Of a DNA stretch of 64,000 nt, positions 1-18,800 are shown piece by piece (position 1 is the first letter of the stretch; each line of letters starts with the position of its first letter). Origin of the DNA: Eleginops maclovinus (taxonomy: Eukaryota; Chordata; Actinopteri; Perciformes; Eleginopidae). The DNA lies in the NCBI RefSeq assembly GCF_036324505.1, contig NC_086356.1, forward strand, positions 10,106,744 to 10,170,743, given 5' to 3'. The position numbers and the translations under genes are program-made. Below the pieces are notes generated by a model that had not been told where the DNA came from, did not search any database, and was given only the letters and a program-made list of their open reading frames with translations.

Positions 1-4847
<4,847 letters not shown>

Positions 4848-5423
4848 AATGTTAACTGTTCCAGGAATCAAAGTGAAATGAGAGGGAAAAAAAGCTTGAG
4901 CACCAAAGGACCTTAACTACGCCCCGAAGGGCAGGCAGCCCCCTGCCCCCTCCTTGTGTGCAATATCACACAAACACACACACAGCAAATTAACCTGTAG
5001 CCTATAGGTGAACCCCAGAAAGAGGGGAGAGAGCAGAGCTGCGTATAAAGCATGGCTGAAGTAAACAAACCAAAATGTAGAAAAATAAAAGCTTTTTTTT
5101 TTTAAAGCTAGTACATGAGGGGACCTCGGATTTAAGTATTTTATACTTTGTACTTTTTTTCGTGCTTTTTACCACAACACCAGACTTCTTTGGGGTTAAT
5201 GATCACCTTGTTTTAGAAAAGTGGGACTAAGACTGTAACTTTTATTCAGATGAATTAAAGGTGATGGACTTAGTGTAATGCTCCAAAACATTCTTGTTGC
5301 ATAATGAGCAATTGAAACAGAAATAACCCAACTTTTATTATTTAAATTATTAATTGAATGTGTTTTCTGCAAGATCAAAGCATGCATCAGTCAGTGACAT
5401 GGAGGTCCGTGTAATCTGATTCA

Positions 5424-5426
<3 letters not shown>

Positions 5427-5474
<48 letters not shown>
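5427..5474. repeat. (GT)n microsatellite
   Basis: Perfect GT run of about 24 units followed by TTGGTGTTGG. Confidence 0.97.
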
Positions 5475-5475
<1 letters not shown>

Positions 5476-8194
5476 GGTGTTGGTCAAGGTAGGAGTGTGT
5501 GAGTCATGCTGCTTACAGCTGTGGTCCAGATGAAGGAGGCCACCTGCTCCCTCCCTTTTCTTCAGATTCTTACCTCCATCATTTACACGTTCTCCCAGAC
5601 ATACAAACAACCTCCAATTAGGCCAACCTTGACTCACTCTGTCTGTACTTCATACACATACATGCACACACACACTCACACTCTCCGGCATCTCATATTG
5701 GTCACTCTTGTTGATGCATTGTCTGTCCGTATGAAACTGATAAAGAAAGAAAAGGAAGCCGAGAATAAAAAAGACGTTTGCTTGAATTCAGTAATATTAT
5801 GTGCTTCATGGTGTTACGTTCACAGGGATTAAAACTGGGACGATTCTCCAAAAATCTTCCACACCAACTTGGCTGATACCAATGTGTTTATTTGGAAGGA
5901 ATAAGACTTTAACTTATTATCTAAGTCATATTAGTACAAACATGCAACATAGTAGATCTCCAACTTGGCAGGGCAGTTGTTTGACTGAACTGCCCCAGAA
6001 GATGTCACATTTCAGAAAAGTGACAAAAAAGAAGCAAATCTCCCATAAGAAAGATGGGATCCCTTTTATATAAATAATTTTCTTGGTCCCTTTTTAATAT
6101 AAAGCATTTATTAGATTGAAATGAAAATCTTAGCATAAAGGAGAGCATAATAATGAATAGACTTTGCCTTTAACAAAATTGCTATGGGGTTACATTTCTT
6201 CAAAAATCATAGCTAAATGGAAAAATATTATTTCAAAGTTGAAATATGTAGAAGTGAATTTTTCCTTTGTTATATCTGTGCTCACAGACATAATGCATTG
6301 TACCAAGTCAAACTTTAACATGAATATTTTCTCTGTCAGGAACGACTGGATGCTTGTGGTTTGTGTGTTTGTGTCTCATTCAGTCACGGTGGTCGTCGGT
6401 TGGACCACACTAGGTGTGTGTATGTTTCCATGTGCGCGTGAGTTTGGAGGGATGTAATGTGTTGGTGTGTGTTGTAGAGGCCTGCGTGCTCAGTTGTGTC
6501 TGTGCGCACGTGTGCATTCTGTGGTAGAGTCCGTATCAACCAGCCATATCAAATGTGAGGATAAATAATAGGCATCGCTTTGCCTAATTTCATGCACTCA
6601 ACCAACCAATCAACCTGAGTTCAGTGTCTGTCCTGATTGGAGGAGATGTGATCTGAATTCCTGTTGGTAATGCTAATTACCCAGCATGCTGTTCTACTTG
6701 TGTTTCATCTCAGAATTGGTATTCCTAGATCGGGTCTGTATTCTGTGTTTAGGCTCCAATGTCTGAATGCACTTTGAAAGTTAGACGTTTTGTAATTCAT
6801 GGACGTCCCTGACTTCCTCAGTTTAAATAAACCAAATGTGCATAAGGAATCAACATGTCCAAAGCATGATGGTTTAAATAAAAACAGCAAAGGCATGTTA
6901 AAATATTCTCTCACTAGTGTAACTATCTTCCCATCCCATCGTCTAAGCTGTTCATTTCTTTTGGCTCATATTCCAATATGTTTGCTGCATTTACATTACT
7001 CAGAAAAAAAGCATATTGTACCATATTGCTCATCCTGTAATGTACCCTGTCCCTGCTTTAAACTGTAGTCATAAGCAACTTCAGTAATGAATACATTGCT
7101 AAAAGAAGGCATCATTGTACAAACAATAACTTCTGCAGCTTGTAAAGATCTGATGGATGAATCCGCACTCAAAATGTTAGCTATCATAAACATAAAGTAA
7201 GAGTGTTACACAAACATTCATGAGATCAGCCATCAGCTATGGCACAAACAACACATTATTCATTTTGATTATCGGAATAATGTTTCCTATTGATATCATC
7301 TATTTAAACATTCAAGATATTACATATTAAGGCTGGTTATTTTTTCAGGATTCAAATGCATGTGTTATCCTTGGAAAGCAACATGGGATGTTCAAAAGAA
7401 CACTGTGCAGTTTATTGATAAAACATTTCTCGGTGTTGCTCCTGTGGACACAATTTCTTTCATTTTAAATTTTTTTTTAAATAAAAGCTTATCAAAACGT
7501 CTAGTCTATAAATGGTATTTCTGTGTTTATCCCTGTTTTCCATTTCAGCCTCCGTACATTCCAGTGAAATGAGGCCTCCCATTGGACCAGTCAGTAATCA
7601 GCCCACTGGCTCGCTGCTGCTGTTCTGTAATAATATTCTAATAAGCAGTGACTGCTGCTTTGATGAAGGCCTGCTACTCCTACTGCTGATCTACTGATCT
7701 ACTGAACTTACTCCTACTGGGGTAATTAAATATAGCTGAAAAGAAGGAAGTGGACCACCGGCTCTCCCTGTTTCTGTTTCTTTTCCTCCCTTTATTTCTC
7801 TCACGTTTTGTTCTCCTTATATTCTTAGTGTGAGCTTTTATCTGCCTTTTCATCAAGCTCTACTGACTTTGGAGTACTTACCTCACTCATGTTATCTTCC
7901 TTTCTCTCTCATCTCTTTAATTGTCTTATTTGTTGTTGTTTCTCAAGTCTGATAAAAGCCTGGTGCTGAACGGCTGCTCTGATCTCACTCCTACCTAGGC
8001 AATTAAATGAGCAACAGTGGGAACATGGACCACCAGTGGGAGGAAGGTGGATGTATTCTCACATTAAGCACCACCTCCTTTTATTGTTTTTTCTTTTACT
8101 GTATTTTTATGATTGTGTATACATTTGTCTTTAACAAAGTCATCTTTGTATCTTTTTATTCATTGCTTTTATTCATTGCTTCATTGCTCAGTGG

Positions 8195-8195
<1 letters not shown>

Positions 8196-8286
<91 letters not shown>

Positions 8287-8320
8287 GTCTGTCTCTCTGT
8301 CTGTCTGTCTGTCTGTCTGT
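8196..8320. repeat. (TGTC)n tetranucleotide microsatellite
   Basis: About 30 units, with two short TC slips near 8283-8297. Confidence 0.97.
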
Positions 8321-10735
8321 TCTCCCTTCCCCCTCACTCCCTTGATTGACCTGAGTGGGTGAAACAGGCCAATTTGTTCTCCCAGGGTCTAAAATTACCT
8401 GCCTGTCTGTTTGGATGTGGGGAAGCACTGATGATTTCTGCTCTCCCATCAGTAGCCGCGGTTCACGTAGTTCAAAATCAACATTGTTTGCCTGGGTCTA
8501 TTCACAAGGTTTTTTTTTTACCAAAAAAAACCCCCTGAGAACTTTCAGCATTATTCCCTGAAATGAAATTGAAGTTGTTTGCATTAGCTTGTAACCGCAG
8601 AGGACCATCTCTATTTGAAAAACTTCAAAGACTTGCACAACATAAATCTAGCAGCCTTAATAAAATCCAGATTATATCCACACATTTATACTCGAAGGCT
8701 TAGGTATGACCATAAAAAAGTTATAAAGAGTAGTTAATTTAAATGTTGTGCGTCTGGATCTGGCACGGTTTGAACAGCGCTTCACATAAATACAGTTGAA
8801 ATTCAGTAATCGTCCTCAAATTGTAGCTCTTTCCAGGGAAACTGCAGTTGTTTGTACTCAGCTTCTATAATGTGAAGTATGTCTGAGTTTAGTCTTCACG
8901 AGTAGATTTCTCTAACCGAGCATGTCTCCCTGGAGGAATGGCAATTTTGACAAGTCGCACGAGAAAAAAAACCCCAGTGTGAATAATGAAATGAATGATG
9001 GCTGAATTCCATTAAGCTGCTCCGGTTTCAGGATCCTGCTAAAGTACATGCCGGCTAACTGTTACACTGTCATGGCTAACTGGGACACTTGAAAAGAAAA
9101 GCGCCATTGTTAATGCTATTAGTAACATCTGTGCTTTTCCTGCTATGACTTGTCGATATGTCTGCAGTGCAGGTTTATTTAAGGTCTTTTACCCTAATAA
9201 AGTTTTAGTCTTAAGCCTTCTATTCTCCATATTAGATTTGTATTATCGACACCTATGGCATTTGTCAAGTACAATGATCTTCTCATTCTCTTGTTTTAAG
9301 TTAAATAGTATAGGCTAAAATGAGACTTTGAGAATCCATTTTCCTCCAGTGTTGGGCCTCCTTCAACTCATGGAAATGTTAACAGACATGTCGGCCTAGT
9401 GTATGAACAACTTTAGAAACGTATTCATTTGTATAATTGTTTTTTAAATAATCCAAATGATATCTGTATCTGGTTACTATCTGTTTAGTCCCTCTTTAAA
9501 AGGCGTTCTTGTGTAAATGTCATCACTTCTGCAGTAAACAGAACAACATTGAGACCCTAAATTAACTACTGAGGTGCCGACGAGGCCCCGTAGAATGTTC
9601 AGTTTTGCTCAGTGGTGGTATTAATATTGTTGTAAATATGACAGATAAAGTGCAGCTCAGTGAACTCTTAGGAAGGTGTCTGTATGTAATTTTTGGTCTT
9701 GTTCCTGGCTCTGTCTGGCCCTTGTTCAGCTTCTGTTTCACTGTCCTGTCAGCCCTCATACTGGGGGTCTGGAATTAAACAAAGCAAAACAAACATAGTA
9801 CAGATTCCATTGTGTGTGTGGTTTTTAAACTTGGCTTTTCTGGTCATTCTTGCTATTCCTAGATGTAATTTTGCACACACGCAGGCAGTCGGGCACACAG
9901 ACTCTCAATATCCAGATGAAATAACATTGCATGCTCTAAGAGGTGTATTAATATTGGCACTGCTCTCTCGGATTAAGAAAAAGACAGCAGATATTTCTAG
10001 ACAGACATTCTAATTTTACTACTTTGCATTAAAACACAGTTGGATCTGATTTTCTTTTCTATCCTACAAAGATCATCAGGTTTTGTTTTTTGTGTGGTTT
10101 CAAGAGCCAGACTTTTGTGGCTACATCTTTTAGTCTCCAGTGTGCCTGGCCCTTTGTGCTGATTCTTTGTGTGAGGAATACTTTTCCACCTCACTAGCTG
10201 CTCCGCTCTCCTGTTTTCCCTGCTCATTCTTTGGATGGAGACTGTGTTTTTACTTTGTCAGTGTGAACATTATTTAATCTCTCCCCCGGTCCGAGGCGAC
10301 TCTGGGGAAGTGAAGAGACCTGTGAGCAGAACATTGTGTTTTAGCTATTTTCCGTCTGAACACTGACTTAGAGAGTTCATCATCAGCAGTTTACATATTT
10401 TTACAATTTTCCTCTTTTATTTTTTGTAAACTGAAGATTCACAGCTAGTCTTTGAGGGACCATGTTTAGTATGGACGTCATTAGTATTTTCACAGCAAAA
10501 GAACTCTACTTCTGAGCGTTTGAGGAGGTAGAATCAGAAATCCTTTATAATCCCACAGCAGGGACATTTATGTTACAGCAAAAGTGGCATAGAAGCTAAA
10601 AAAGAACATAAGTATACTGTATGATTTTGGTGAAATTAGGGAGTCAGTAGATCAATTTGTAGGGACTTGGCTGAGGAACCAGAGGGTCCTCAAACGGATA
10701 AAGTACAGATTGAAGACGGATGCTTTTGAAAGGTG

Positions 10736-10890
10736 TCAGTCTGCCTCCTGGGGACTGCCAAAGTGCCCTTACGGCACCGGATCCGCACAATGCATCCCGG
10801 GTGCATCATTTATAAAAGATTGCTAGGATAGGTTAAATGCAGAATGTACATTTCCCTGTGTGCGGTATTGTATTCATGTGTTACTATAAC
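10736..10890 (+). mobile_element. Decayed, 5'-truncated SINE of the same family
   Basis: The plus strand aligns in order with the body and tail of the element at 24991-25329. GCCTCCTGGGG matches CACCTCCTAGG, GTGCCCTTACGGCACCGG matches GTGCCCTTGAGCAAGGCACC, ATCCCGGGTGC matches CTCCCCGGGCGC, and CTAGGATAGGTTAAATGCAG matches CTAGGATGGGTTAAATGCAG. CCCTGTGTGC follows in the tail. The tRNA-like head is missing and there are many substitutions and short deletions, so this is an older copy. Confidence 0.75.
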
Positions 10891-11251
10891 AAGTTTGTTA
10901 TTATGAAACTGATGAGATATAGATAAGAGTCGATGTGTTAGTGATGCAACTGCATGCAGGTTTGTTATCTTCATTGGGTTGAGGACACCAGACTCCTTGG
11001 TCCCGGTTGTACACCAAAAACCCACACCTGCACATTTTTACCCCAAGGTCTTAATAAAGTCACCTGCTAATTCAAAGTTTATTGGTCGACAGAGCCGCTG
11101 CAAATTCAGAACCTTTCACAAGTGACTTGTTATTGTTTTTAAAGCTCTGTTTACTCTGCACAGCCCCAAACAAACCCGGCCCCTCTAACCCAGCCCCTCT
11201 CTGGGCTGCGACCCAAGTGCTTTATTAGCTAGATGAGTGTTGGTTGGCCAA

Positions 11252-11252
<1 letters not shown>

Positions 11253-11293
<41 letters not shown>
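11253..11293. repeat. (TG)n microsatellite
   Basis: Perfect run of about 20 units. Confidence 0.97.
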
Positions 11294-11294
<1 letters not shown>

Positions 11295-13276
11295 AAAACT
11301 GTACCAAAGAGTGTATACAATTACGCATTTGCCTGCTTGTGTGTATCATACATGTGTGTTCAAACCAGTTTTGACCAGCTGCTGTGTCTGTGGTGTGGTT
11401 GGCTTCACCTCTTAAAATGTTTGGCGGGGAGGTGATTATTACATTATTTGGTTGTTGTTTTACAGAGTCTGCAACGCAATAAGGCAGTTATTTTTCTCAG
11501 CTATGTGTGCAACTGCTGACAGGTGCAGTTAAACGCTATATTAAGATACTCCAGTAATTACAGGCTTTGGTGTTTCTGCTTAACAAATCTAACAGGATGA
11601 GATTGTTGTGTCGAGTCAAAAGCTGGAGCTCTCTTGAACCAGAGAACATTTTGTTATTTTATCGTGCACATCAAGTGACAAACAGGGCTTTTAATGGCAT
11701 GCTAGAGTTTTGATGTAAAGGGTATAGCATTTCTGGAGTAGAACCTTTTTGTGGTGGCCAAAACCTCTGAAAGGGATCCATGAGAACAGTTACACTTTGT
11801 CAGTACAGTATAGCACATGGATGTCACTGAAGTCTTTTTTGCATCTCCTTCAATTTAGAAAGAGTAGATTTGTGTAAATTGTTTAACTAAATCTAACATG
11901 CAGCTTGGTTTTCTCTTTTCCATGTGCGTCATTTACGTCTCCTTTCAAAACATGGCATTTTTTACTAGCTTGATGGCTAATTAGGTGCCATTACTTCACT
12001 ATGTTGTTGCTGAAATAAATCATGAAAGCTGTTCAACTGCTCATTTTAATACCATTATAATCTCATACAGTTACAACCCATTGGTCATATTCGTGCAGAC
12101 ATCTTATTCTTTCTTGACAGAGCAGAGCTGGAGGCATGCATGATGAAGCTCTCTAGGGATTGCCATCAGTTGCTATTTTGGGAATTTGGCCACATTTCAA
12201 GATTTTAAAATACGATGCATCACGAACATTTTACTGTTACCGTACTTGACAACTTCCTAAATGAGCTGAGACCCTTCTTTTATTTATACAAATATTTACT
12301 CATGGCCTCATCTCAATGTTTGTAGGATGGCCTTTAAATGCCACAACAGTTTAACTCAGCATTGGGATGATTACAACATAGAGCGTGAAAGGGTTAGAAA
12401 AATACTGGTCATCTGTTTTCTAGCAGAAATACTTATTTCACCTCCTCATCTTAGAAAAATTAAGTAATCTTCAAATATTTCACTTCCACATGTAAACTGC
12501 CTGCTGTAGCTTTTCTTCACTTGGACTTTCCAGACAGAGGTTAAACACACTCAAATCAAATTCCCACAAACCTGCTGCATTTAATGTCAAGTCAAGAAAC
12601 TTCATCTTACAAAGCTAACAGTTGCTCCTTTGACAGATAATGAAAAACTGACTTTACAGGCCTTCTCAGTACCGGGGGACATTTTTATGGGGATATGGAC
12701 ACATTCCCTGGTTCAGAGTTGTCAGCACCCCAGTGAAAAAATGGATGCAAAGTTAAGTTCAAACACGCAAACTTTCAGCCTCCAGTTTCTCTTAATTTCT
12801 CTGGTTTTAGTCTTTGTGAGAGACATATTCCTGTTCACAGGATTGTCTGAGCTGTTTAAGATCTTCGGAATAACACATGGTGATTCTGTTTAGAGTGGCT
12901 TTTCTCTTCAGTATGGAGCTTATCAAGAGAGATTAAGCTGACGTTGACTAACATCCCACCTACAGCTGCTAAAGAGCTGGGACTATATGGACTAATTTGA
13001 TTGTTTCTTACAGATAATATGTTAGCGGGTGCATGCGGTTTTCATTTTCTACTCTAGTCGATACGTATGTGAACATCTTTGTTTATTGCACTTTCTTTCT
13101 CTTCTTTCAAACTCTACCTCTTCCTCATCTCTCTCACCTTCCCTTATCTTTCCATTTCCCTCTCATCCTCCCTTCTCTCCGGCTCTCTCTGTTTAGTAGG
13201 TCAACATGTCCTGCCTCCTCTCCACATTAATTGTTGTCTTGCTGTATCACGCAACCATTCACAGCTGGGACTCATT

Positions 13277-13519
<243 letters not shown>

Positions 13520-15159
13520 CAGGCCAGGGTAATTCCCCCTCTGTCTTTGATGAGCAGGTTGGTCCAAGGCTGCGGGCGTAGATCTGCAGGACGCTTCACA
13601 CTTGGATGACAGGCTGGTGTTTGTAGTTTTCCACGCATTGCTCCTGTCTCTCATGTGTCATGTCAAAATCAGGACTCCGAGAGAAGACTTGATGTATGGA
13701 TGCTCAGAGGCTTGTGGTACTTGTTGTAGTGCGGGAGATTGGTCCCCTGTCATCATCTGTTTGTCCTCTCTATCTACACTGTGATATATGAAAGGGGGCA
13801 TGTCTCTGTAGCACGAGAAAACCCAATCAACAATATGTAATTTTCTACACACTGCATTTTATTATTGTATATTGAAAAGGTGTCTGCATGCCTTGTGTCT
13901 CATTTGAATGTATATTAGATCTTCCCTAGAGCGCAGCAATAAAGCAACAAATGTGTAACCAAGGATTCTGAGAAGTTGTCAGCAAAACAGATCCAAGCTG
14001 ACCTGAGGCCAAAACAGACTCTAAGAAAACAAAACTGAGAAGAAGCGAGACGTGTCCAAGTTGTTTTTAAACATATCTGTTATTTTAAGGATCACTCATC
14101 CGGCTGATTGACACAAATTGGGCTTTGCCCTTATATTTGTGTCCCAGTAAACATTTTTAATCCACATTTGTTTAGTGAAATTGCAATTATATTATATTAA
14201 GAGCACAAACAATAGTTCCACAATGGTGTTTTGATTATTAGGTAATTTTTGTATTTCTGGTCTTATTCAATTAAAGGGTTTTTCTGATGTTCTCAGTTTT
14301 TATTAGCATTGTTATCTGAATATGTTCAATTGTTTGTCTTTATACCAGACAAACCAAGGCTTTTCAAGATGTCACCTTTGTGCATTTATATATTTTTGAT
14401 TAATTGCAGCCCCACAAATAAAACTATTGTAGTAGAACTATGTCTCCTATATCAAGGGGGGGGACATCAGTACTTTAAAGAGCCATCATCTCACTTTAGA
14501 CCACATTTAGTTTGGTAATTAAACACATTTATTGTTCATGATATCAGTGCTCCTGTTTTTTCAATCCACATTTTGCATAACAATGATCCATAACAATTTA
14601 AGTCAAAAACAATGAACTAACAATGAACTACAAAGTTCAAGGACCAAGTTCTGGTCCTCGAGTTTTCCTGGGGTCATGTCTCTGTTATGATGTAAAGCTT
14701 GGGCTTTCAGATGCGTTTTTCCTAGTTGGGATGCTACCTGAGAGAGAGAGAGAGCAGCATTTGAACATGCAGCTGCATATCATTGATATAAGATGCTATG
14801 ATTTTGGAGCAGATCAGTTTACACTTTGTGTCTATACTTGATTTTCTTTTGGAATGACAGAGGTTATTTATGTACCTTAAGCTCAACAAGAGCACTGCCA
14901 GAATCAAACATAACCACCCTCTCGCCTCTTCGTTTAAAAAAAAGACTCACATCTTGTTTCGTAACCCTGTGTTTAATTCCAGTCTTGCCATGTGTACAGA
15001 AGGAGCCATTACCTGATATCGAATATTAGGTATCATTTCTACAATTCAAACACACGCAGGTGGACTTGGACACACATACAAACGGATGCGTGGCATGAAT
15101 GATTATCATAAAAAGAAAAAATGTTGGCTTCCATCAGTTCACATGACGTTGACCAGATG

Positions 15160-15310
15160 TTTCTCTTCATTAGCATATTACCACTGTCATACTGAGCAAA
15201 CAAACATCTCCATTTACCTATTACCGTCAGCTGAAGTGCGTGTCTGATACGTTGTGCATTAGAGAGGATTTAGGTTTCAAATCCACAATCAGGCTCCTGG
15301 CCCTCATTAT
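15160..15310. promoter_or_regulatory. Candidate conserved non-coding element
   Basis: A non-repetitive stretch dense in factor-like words: ATTAGCATATT (octamer-like), GCAAACAAACA (forkhead-like) and CATTATTCATGAGG. No open frame of note. Conservation cannot be tested here. Confidence 0.2.
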
Positions 15311-15843
15311 TCATGAGGACGTGTTGTAAATCCTTTTATTCTTTAATACTGAACATGCAGCTGCATGTTGAATATCTGTTAACCTGTAAAAGTGCATTGG
15401 CTATGAGTCCAAGGTACATCACTTATCCAAGACTTGTTGCAGTACAGCATCTGAATGGAGAGGAAGAACACTGTTTTCAACTGCTGGCAATAAATGAACC
15501 TGACTTTAACTGTTGGTCAAATCTGCTGACAAGATATTAATTGGTTCATCGACCTTAAGCATTGTGATAGAAGCCCAACTGTAACAGTCCCCACAGCAGC
15601 AGGCAGAGCCGTCATGCTGCAACACTTACTGTGGGATTCATCTATAACTCCCAATTTTCGCTTTGCTTCCATTCTGCCTGAACAACTTGTTCTCAAACAG
15701 GAATTGGAAGCAAGACCACATCACAACACTGTGGGGAGTTTCAGTGTGGCGACAGGGCTTAAACCATTCATTCACCCACCTTTGTTTAATTATAGGTCAA
15801 AGACACCTCAAGGTTTGTGGCCACATGCATGTAACAATTCAAA

Positions 15844-15859
15844 GGGGGGGAAACCCCCC
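15844..15859. repeat. G7-AAA-C6 hairpin
   Basis: Seven G, three A, six C: a compact inverted repeat with a three-base loop. Not a bacterial terminator, as there is no T tract and the context is eukaryotic. Confidence 0.8.
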
Positions 15860-18800
15860 GACTGGGAACCTCCCGCACCGTAAATAACAGGATCCTGCCA
15901 TTTTTTTTTCTGTGCCTGTCCCTGTGCGTGGATTTATAGATCACTGCAGTCCTCCATAAATTGTTTTGTTAAAGCACTCCTTTATCTCTGGGTGGTGGTG
16001 AAACAATTGTACAAACTGATTTAATGGACAATATTCTGTACTGTTTGTGGTGTAAGAATATAAAACAGACGGGAAATTTGTCTTTCACTGGCATCCAGCA
16101 AAGACGGACTGGTTTCCTGTTTAATACACAAACATATCTGTATTAAACTACATACTGTTAGCAAGCTATTTCACTTGTTAGGTGTAATGAACTGGAAGCT
16201 GATTATTTGTTAGTAAATACTCATTCTTCCATCTATGCTGCATTTCCAAAGTAAGATTTATTTTAGAAGTGGATACACACGAAAAATAAATTGTCGTCAT
16301 TAGGCAGTGCGTCCCTCTCTCCTTCGCTCCGCTCCCTGAGGTCCCTCATCCCCTCTTTTGAAGTCTGCTCTCCGTCCCTGACTCTTTTAATCATGTGGAG
16401 GACCGAGTTGTTAAGCCAAGGTAAGATAAACTCTTGTCTATTCAGTACATCTGGCAGGGAGAGCTCTGCTAGTAAAACAACGGGAGAGAGAAAGGAGGAG
16501 AGGGAGCCAGTAAGATGTCAGGATGAGGACAGTTACAGGCGGAGCGGGGTGGGCGAGCAAAGAAAAGAGGAGCTGTTTTTAAAAGGAGGGCGAGTAAGCA
16601 CGACGTAGAAGTAAATGAAAAGTAGAAATTTTAGCTGAGAAGGTTAATGATTGTATGTTTAATTGCTTCTGCTAGAAGGGGCAGGGCTTTTGTTTTGTCT
16701 CCAGCTAAAATAATCGAAGATGGAAAAAACAGATAAATCATGAAGTAATTCAACAGCAGTATTTGAGTTGGTCACTGTAAGAAGGCCAATGCGTTGTCCT
16801 TACATCTGATAACAATACCCATTATCTTCTTATACTTTTCTCCCAGTTAATCTTGCATTCTGCTATTTTGAAATAGGCAGCACTGAGCTTTTGTTGGCCG
16901 TTTGTAGTGCTGCATTGGAGTTCCTGCTGTTTCTGAATCTTCTCTTGCCTCAGTGACTTTTCATTTGTTATCTTTGAGTAGCTTTTAAGGCCATTGTTAA
17001 GTTTATTGAAATATTCTGCTCTCCTCTCAGTTCATTGTGGTGTGTTGCAGGAGAGGGTCATTGGATCATAAATATAGGAGGTTGGATGGAGTAAGACAGA
17101 CAGGGGTAGTTCGACCTTATGAAAGACACATGGAAGTGAACAGGATCAGGCCAAACCTGTAGCAAGCATTGGTTGGTAGTTTGTACGTCTTAATCTCTGT
17201 CTGAATATACAGAAAATGTTGTGTGTGTTCATATGATCAATATTAATGTTTGTTAATCATCTTGTGTGTCTTGTTCATTTGCCAATAATTGTGTGAAGGA
17301 CAAAAAGCATTACTGTATATATGCCTGTGTGAGCACGAGTGTGACGTAAGAACTAGAAAAGCTCTGGAAAAGCCAGCGCCATCATCCATACTATCCGATC
17401 TATTTCATGCAAGAAAAAGCCCAACATCATAACGCCCACCATATGGAGACTGTTACTATAGAAAGAAAAGCAAAAGAGGCTGCAGGTCGCACATACTGGA
17501 CTCTGCAGGAGAAGACACACATAGACACACACAAACAGACCAAGGATATTGGACAGTAACCAGGGAGAATAAAAGATAAGGAAATTGAAGAATCTCTTTC
17601 CTCTGTCTCAGGGCGGCTTGTTTTCTCTCTAAACAAACAGCCGGCAGCAGCGCAGCGTTTAGGAGGCTTTTATGAAATAGTCTGACATCCTTTCATGGGA
17701 AGCACACACACGCACACACAAACAAGTCAAATAAAACATCATAAGTTAACTAATTCCAGAAAAATAATATTTCCGGCCAAATATAGCAGCTGCAAACTCA
17801 AGTCAGTTTGAACTGCAGGTGTTCCCCCCTCCGGACGTCACCAGAGTCACAGTAGGTTACGAGTTAAAGTATCTCACATCTGGATCTCTTGGTTGACCCT
17901 AGGCTTTAGACGAAGAATGCCAGACTGAATCAATGAATTAGGTTGGCTGGGCAACAACTGATGAGATAAGAGACACAGACATACTGTCGATGCTCAAGGA
18001 TTTACATCCATTAATTTCCAATTAACTGTACACCAACAAAGTTCAGACATATTGATCTCAACGACCTTTAAGTTATAGCTAACATTTTAAAAATGGCAAT
18101 CGTGACCCAGGAGGAGATACAGTTCCCTTAAACCTAATCAACAGTGCAGATTGGTATTGGAACAGCATTTTGTAGGAGACAGGGTTTCTTTTGACACACG
18201 GTCAAATGTACCGACAAAGAGTCAGCACAATGTCGTGAGTGACATTGTGGTTTCCCGTCCTAGTCTTCCTGTGCTTAAACCACCAGTAAAAACATACTGA
18301 AAGGCAGACTGTATTAGACCCAGACTCTCCAGCGACCTGCGGTTCCTATTAGTGGACCATCAGTTTTGACAGTCTAATAAAGCCAAACCTTTTCAGGAAG
18401 CGCTTTTCCTTTTGTTTTCTCCTGTCTTAAGCTTTGGTTCTGAAATGAACATCTGATGCTATTGTCCACAGTGTCTAAAATAATAAAAAGAATGTACTTT
18501 TGGAACGGTTTGTCTCTAGTTTGATTTGTTAAAGCTGAAGCAGTGATGATCTGCGTGTCCATGTGTGATTAAGGTTGCCAGACTGTGGGGACACCCTCAG
18601 GGTGCTAGCCAGCCAGTGTCTGCTAAGGACACAACTGGGTGGTGGGAGTGGGTGTATGTTGTGGTTTCTGTGACAGGAATGACATTTCCTGTTCTGAGCT
18701 TAGATGCAAAGCGTTTCTTTTGGTGTAATTTTGGACAATTCAGTTATTTTGCAGTATTCTCTTTAGTTTACATTTTTATTTTATTTATCAAAACATATTT

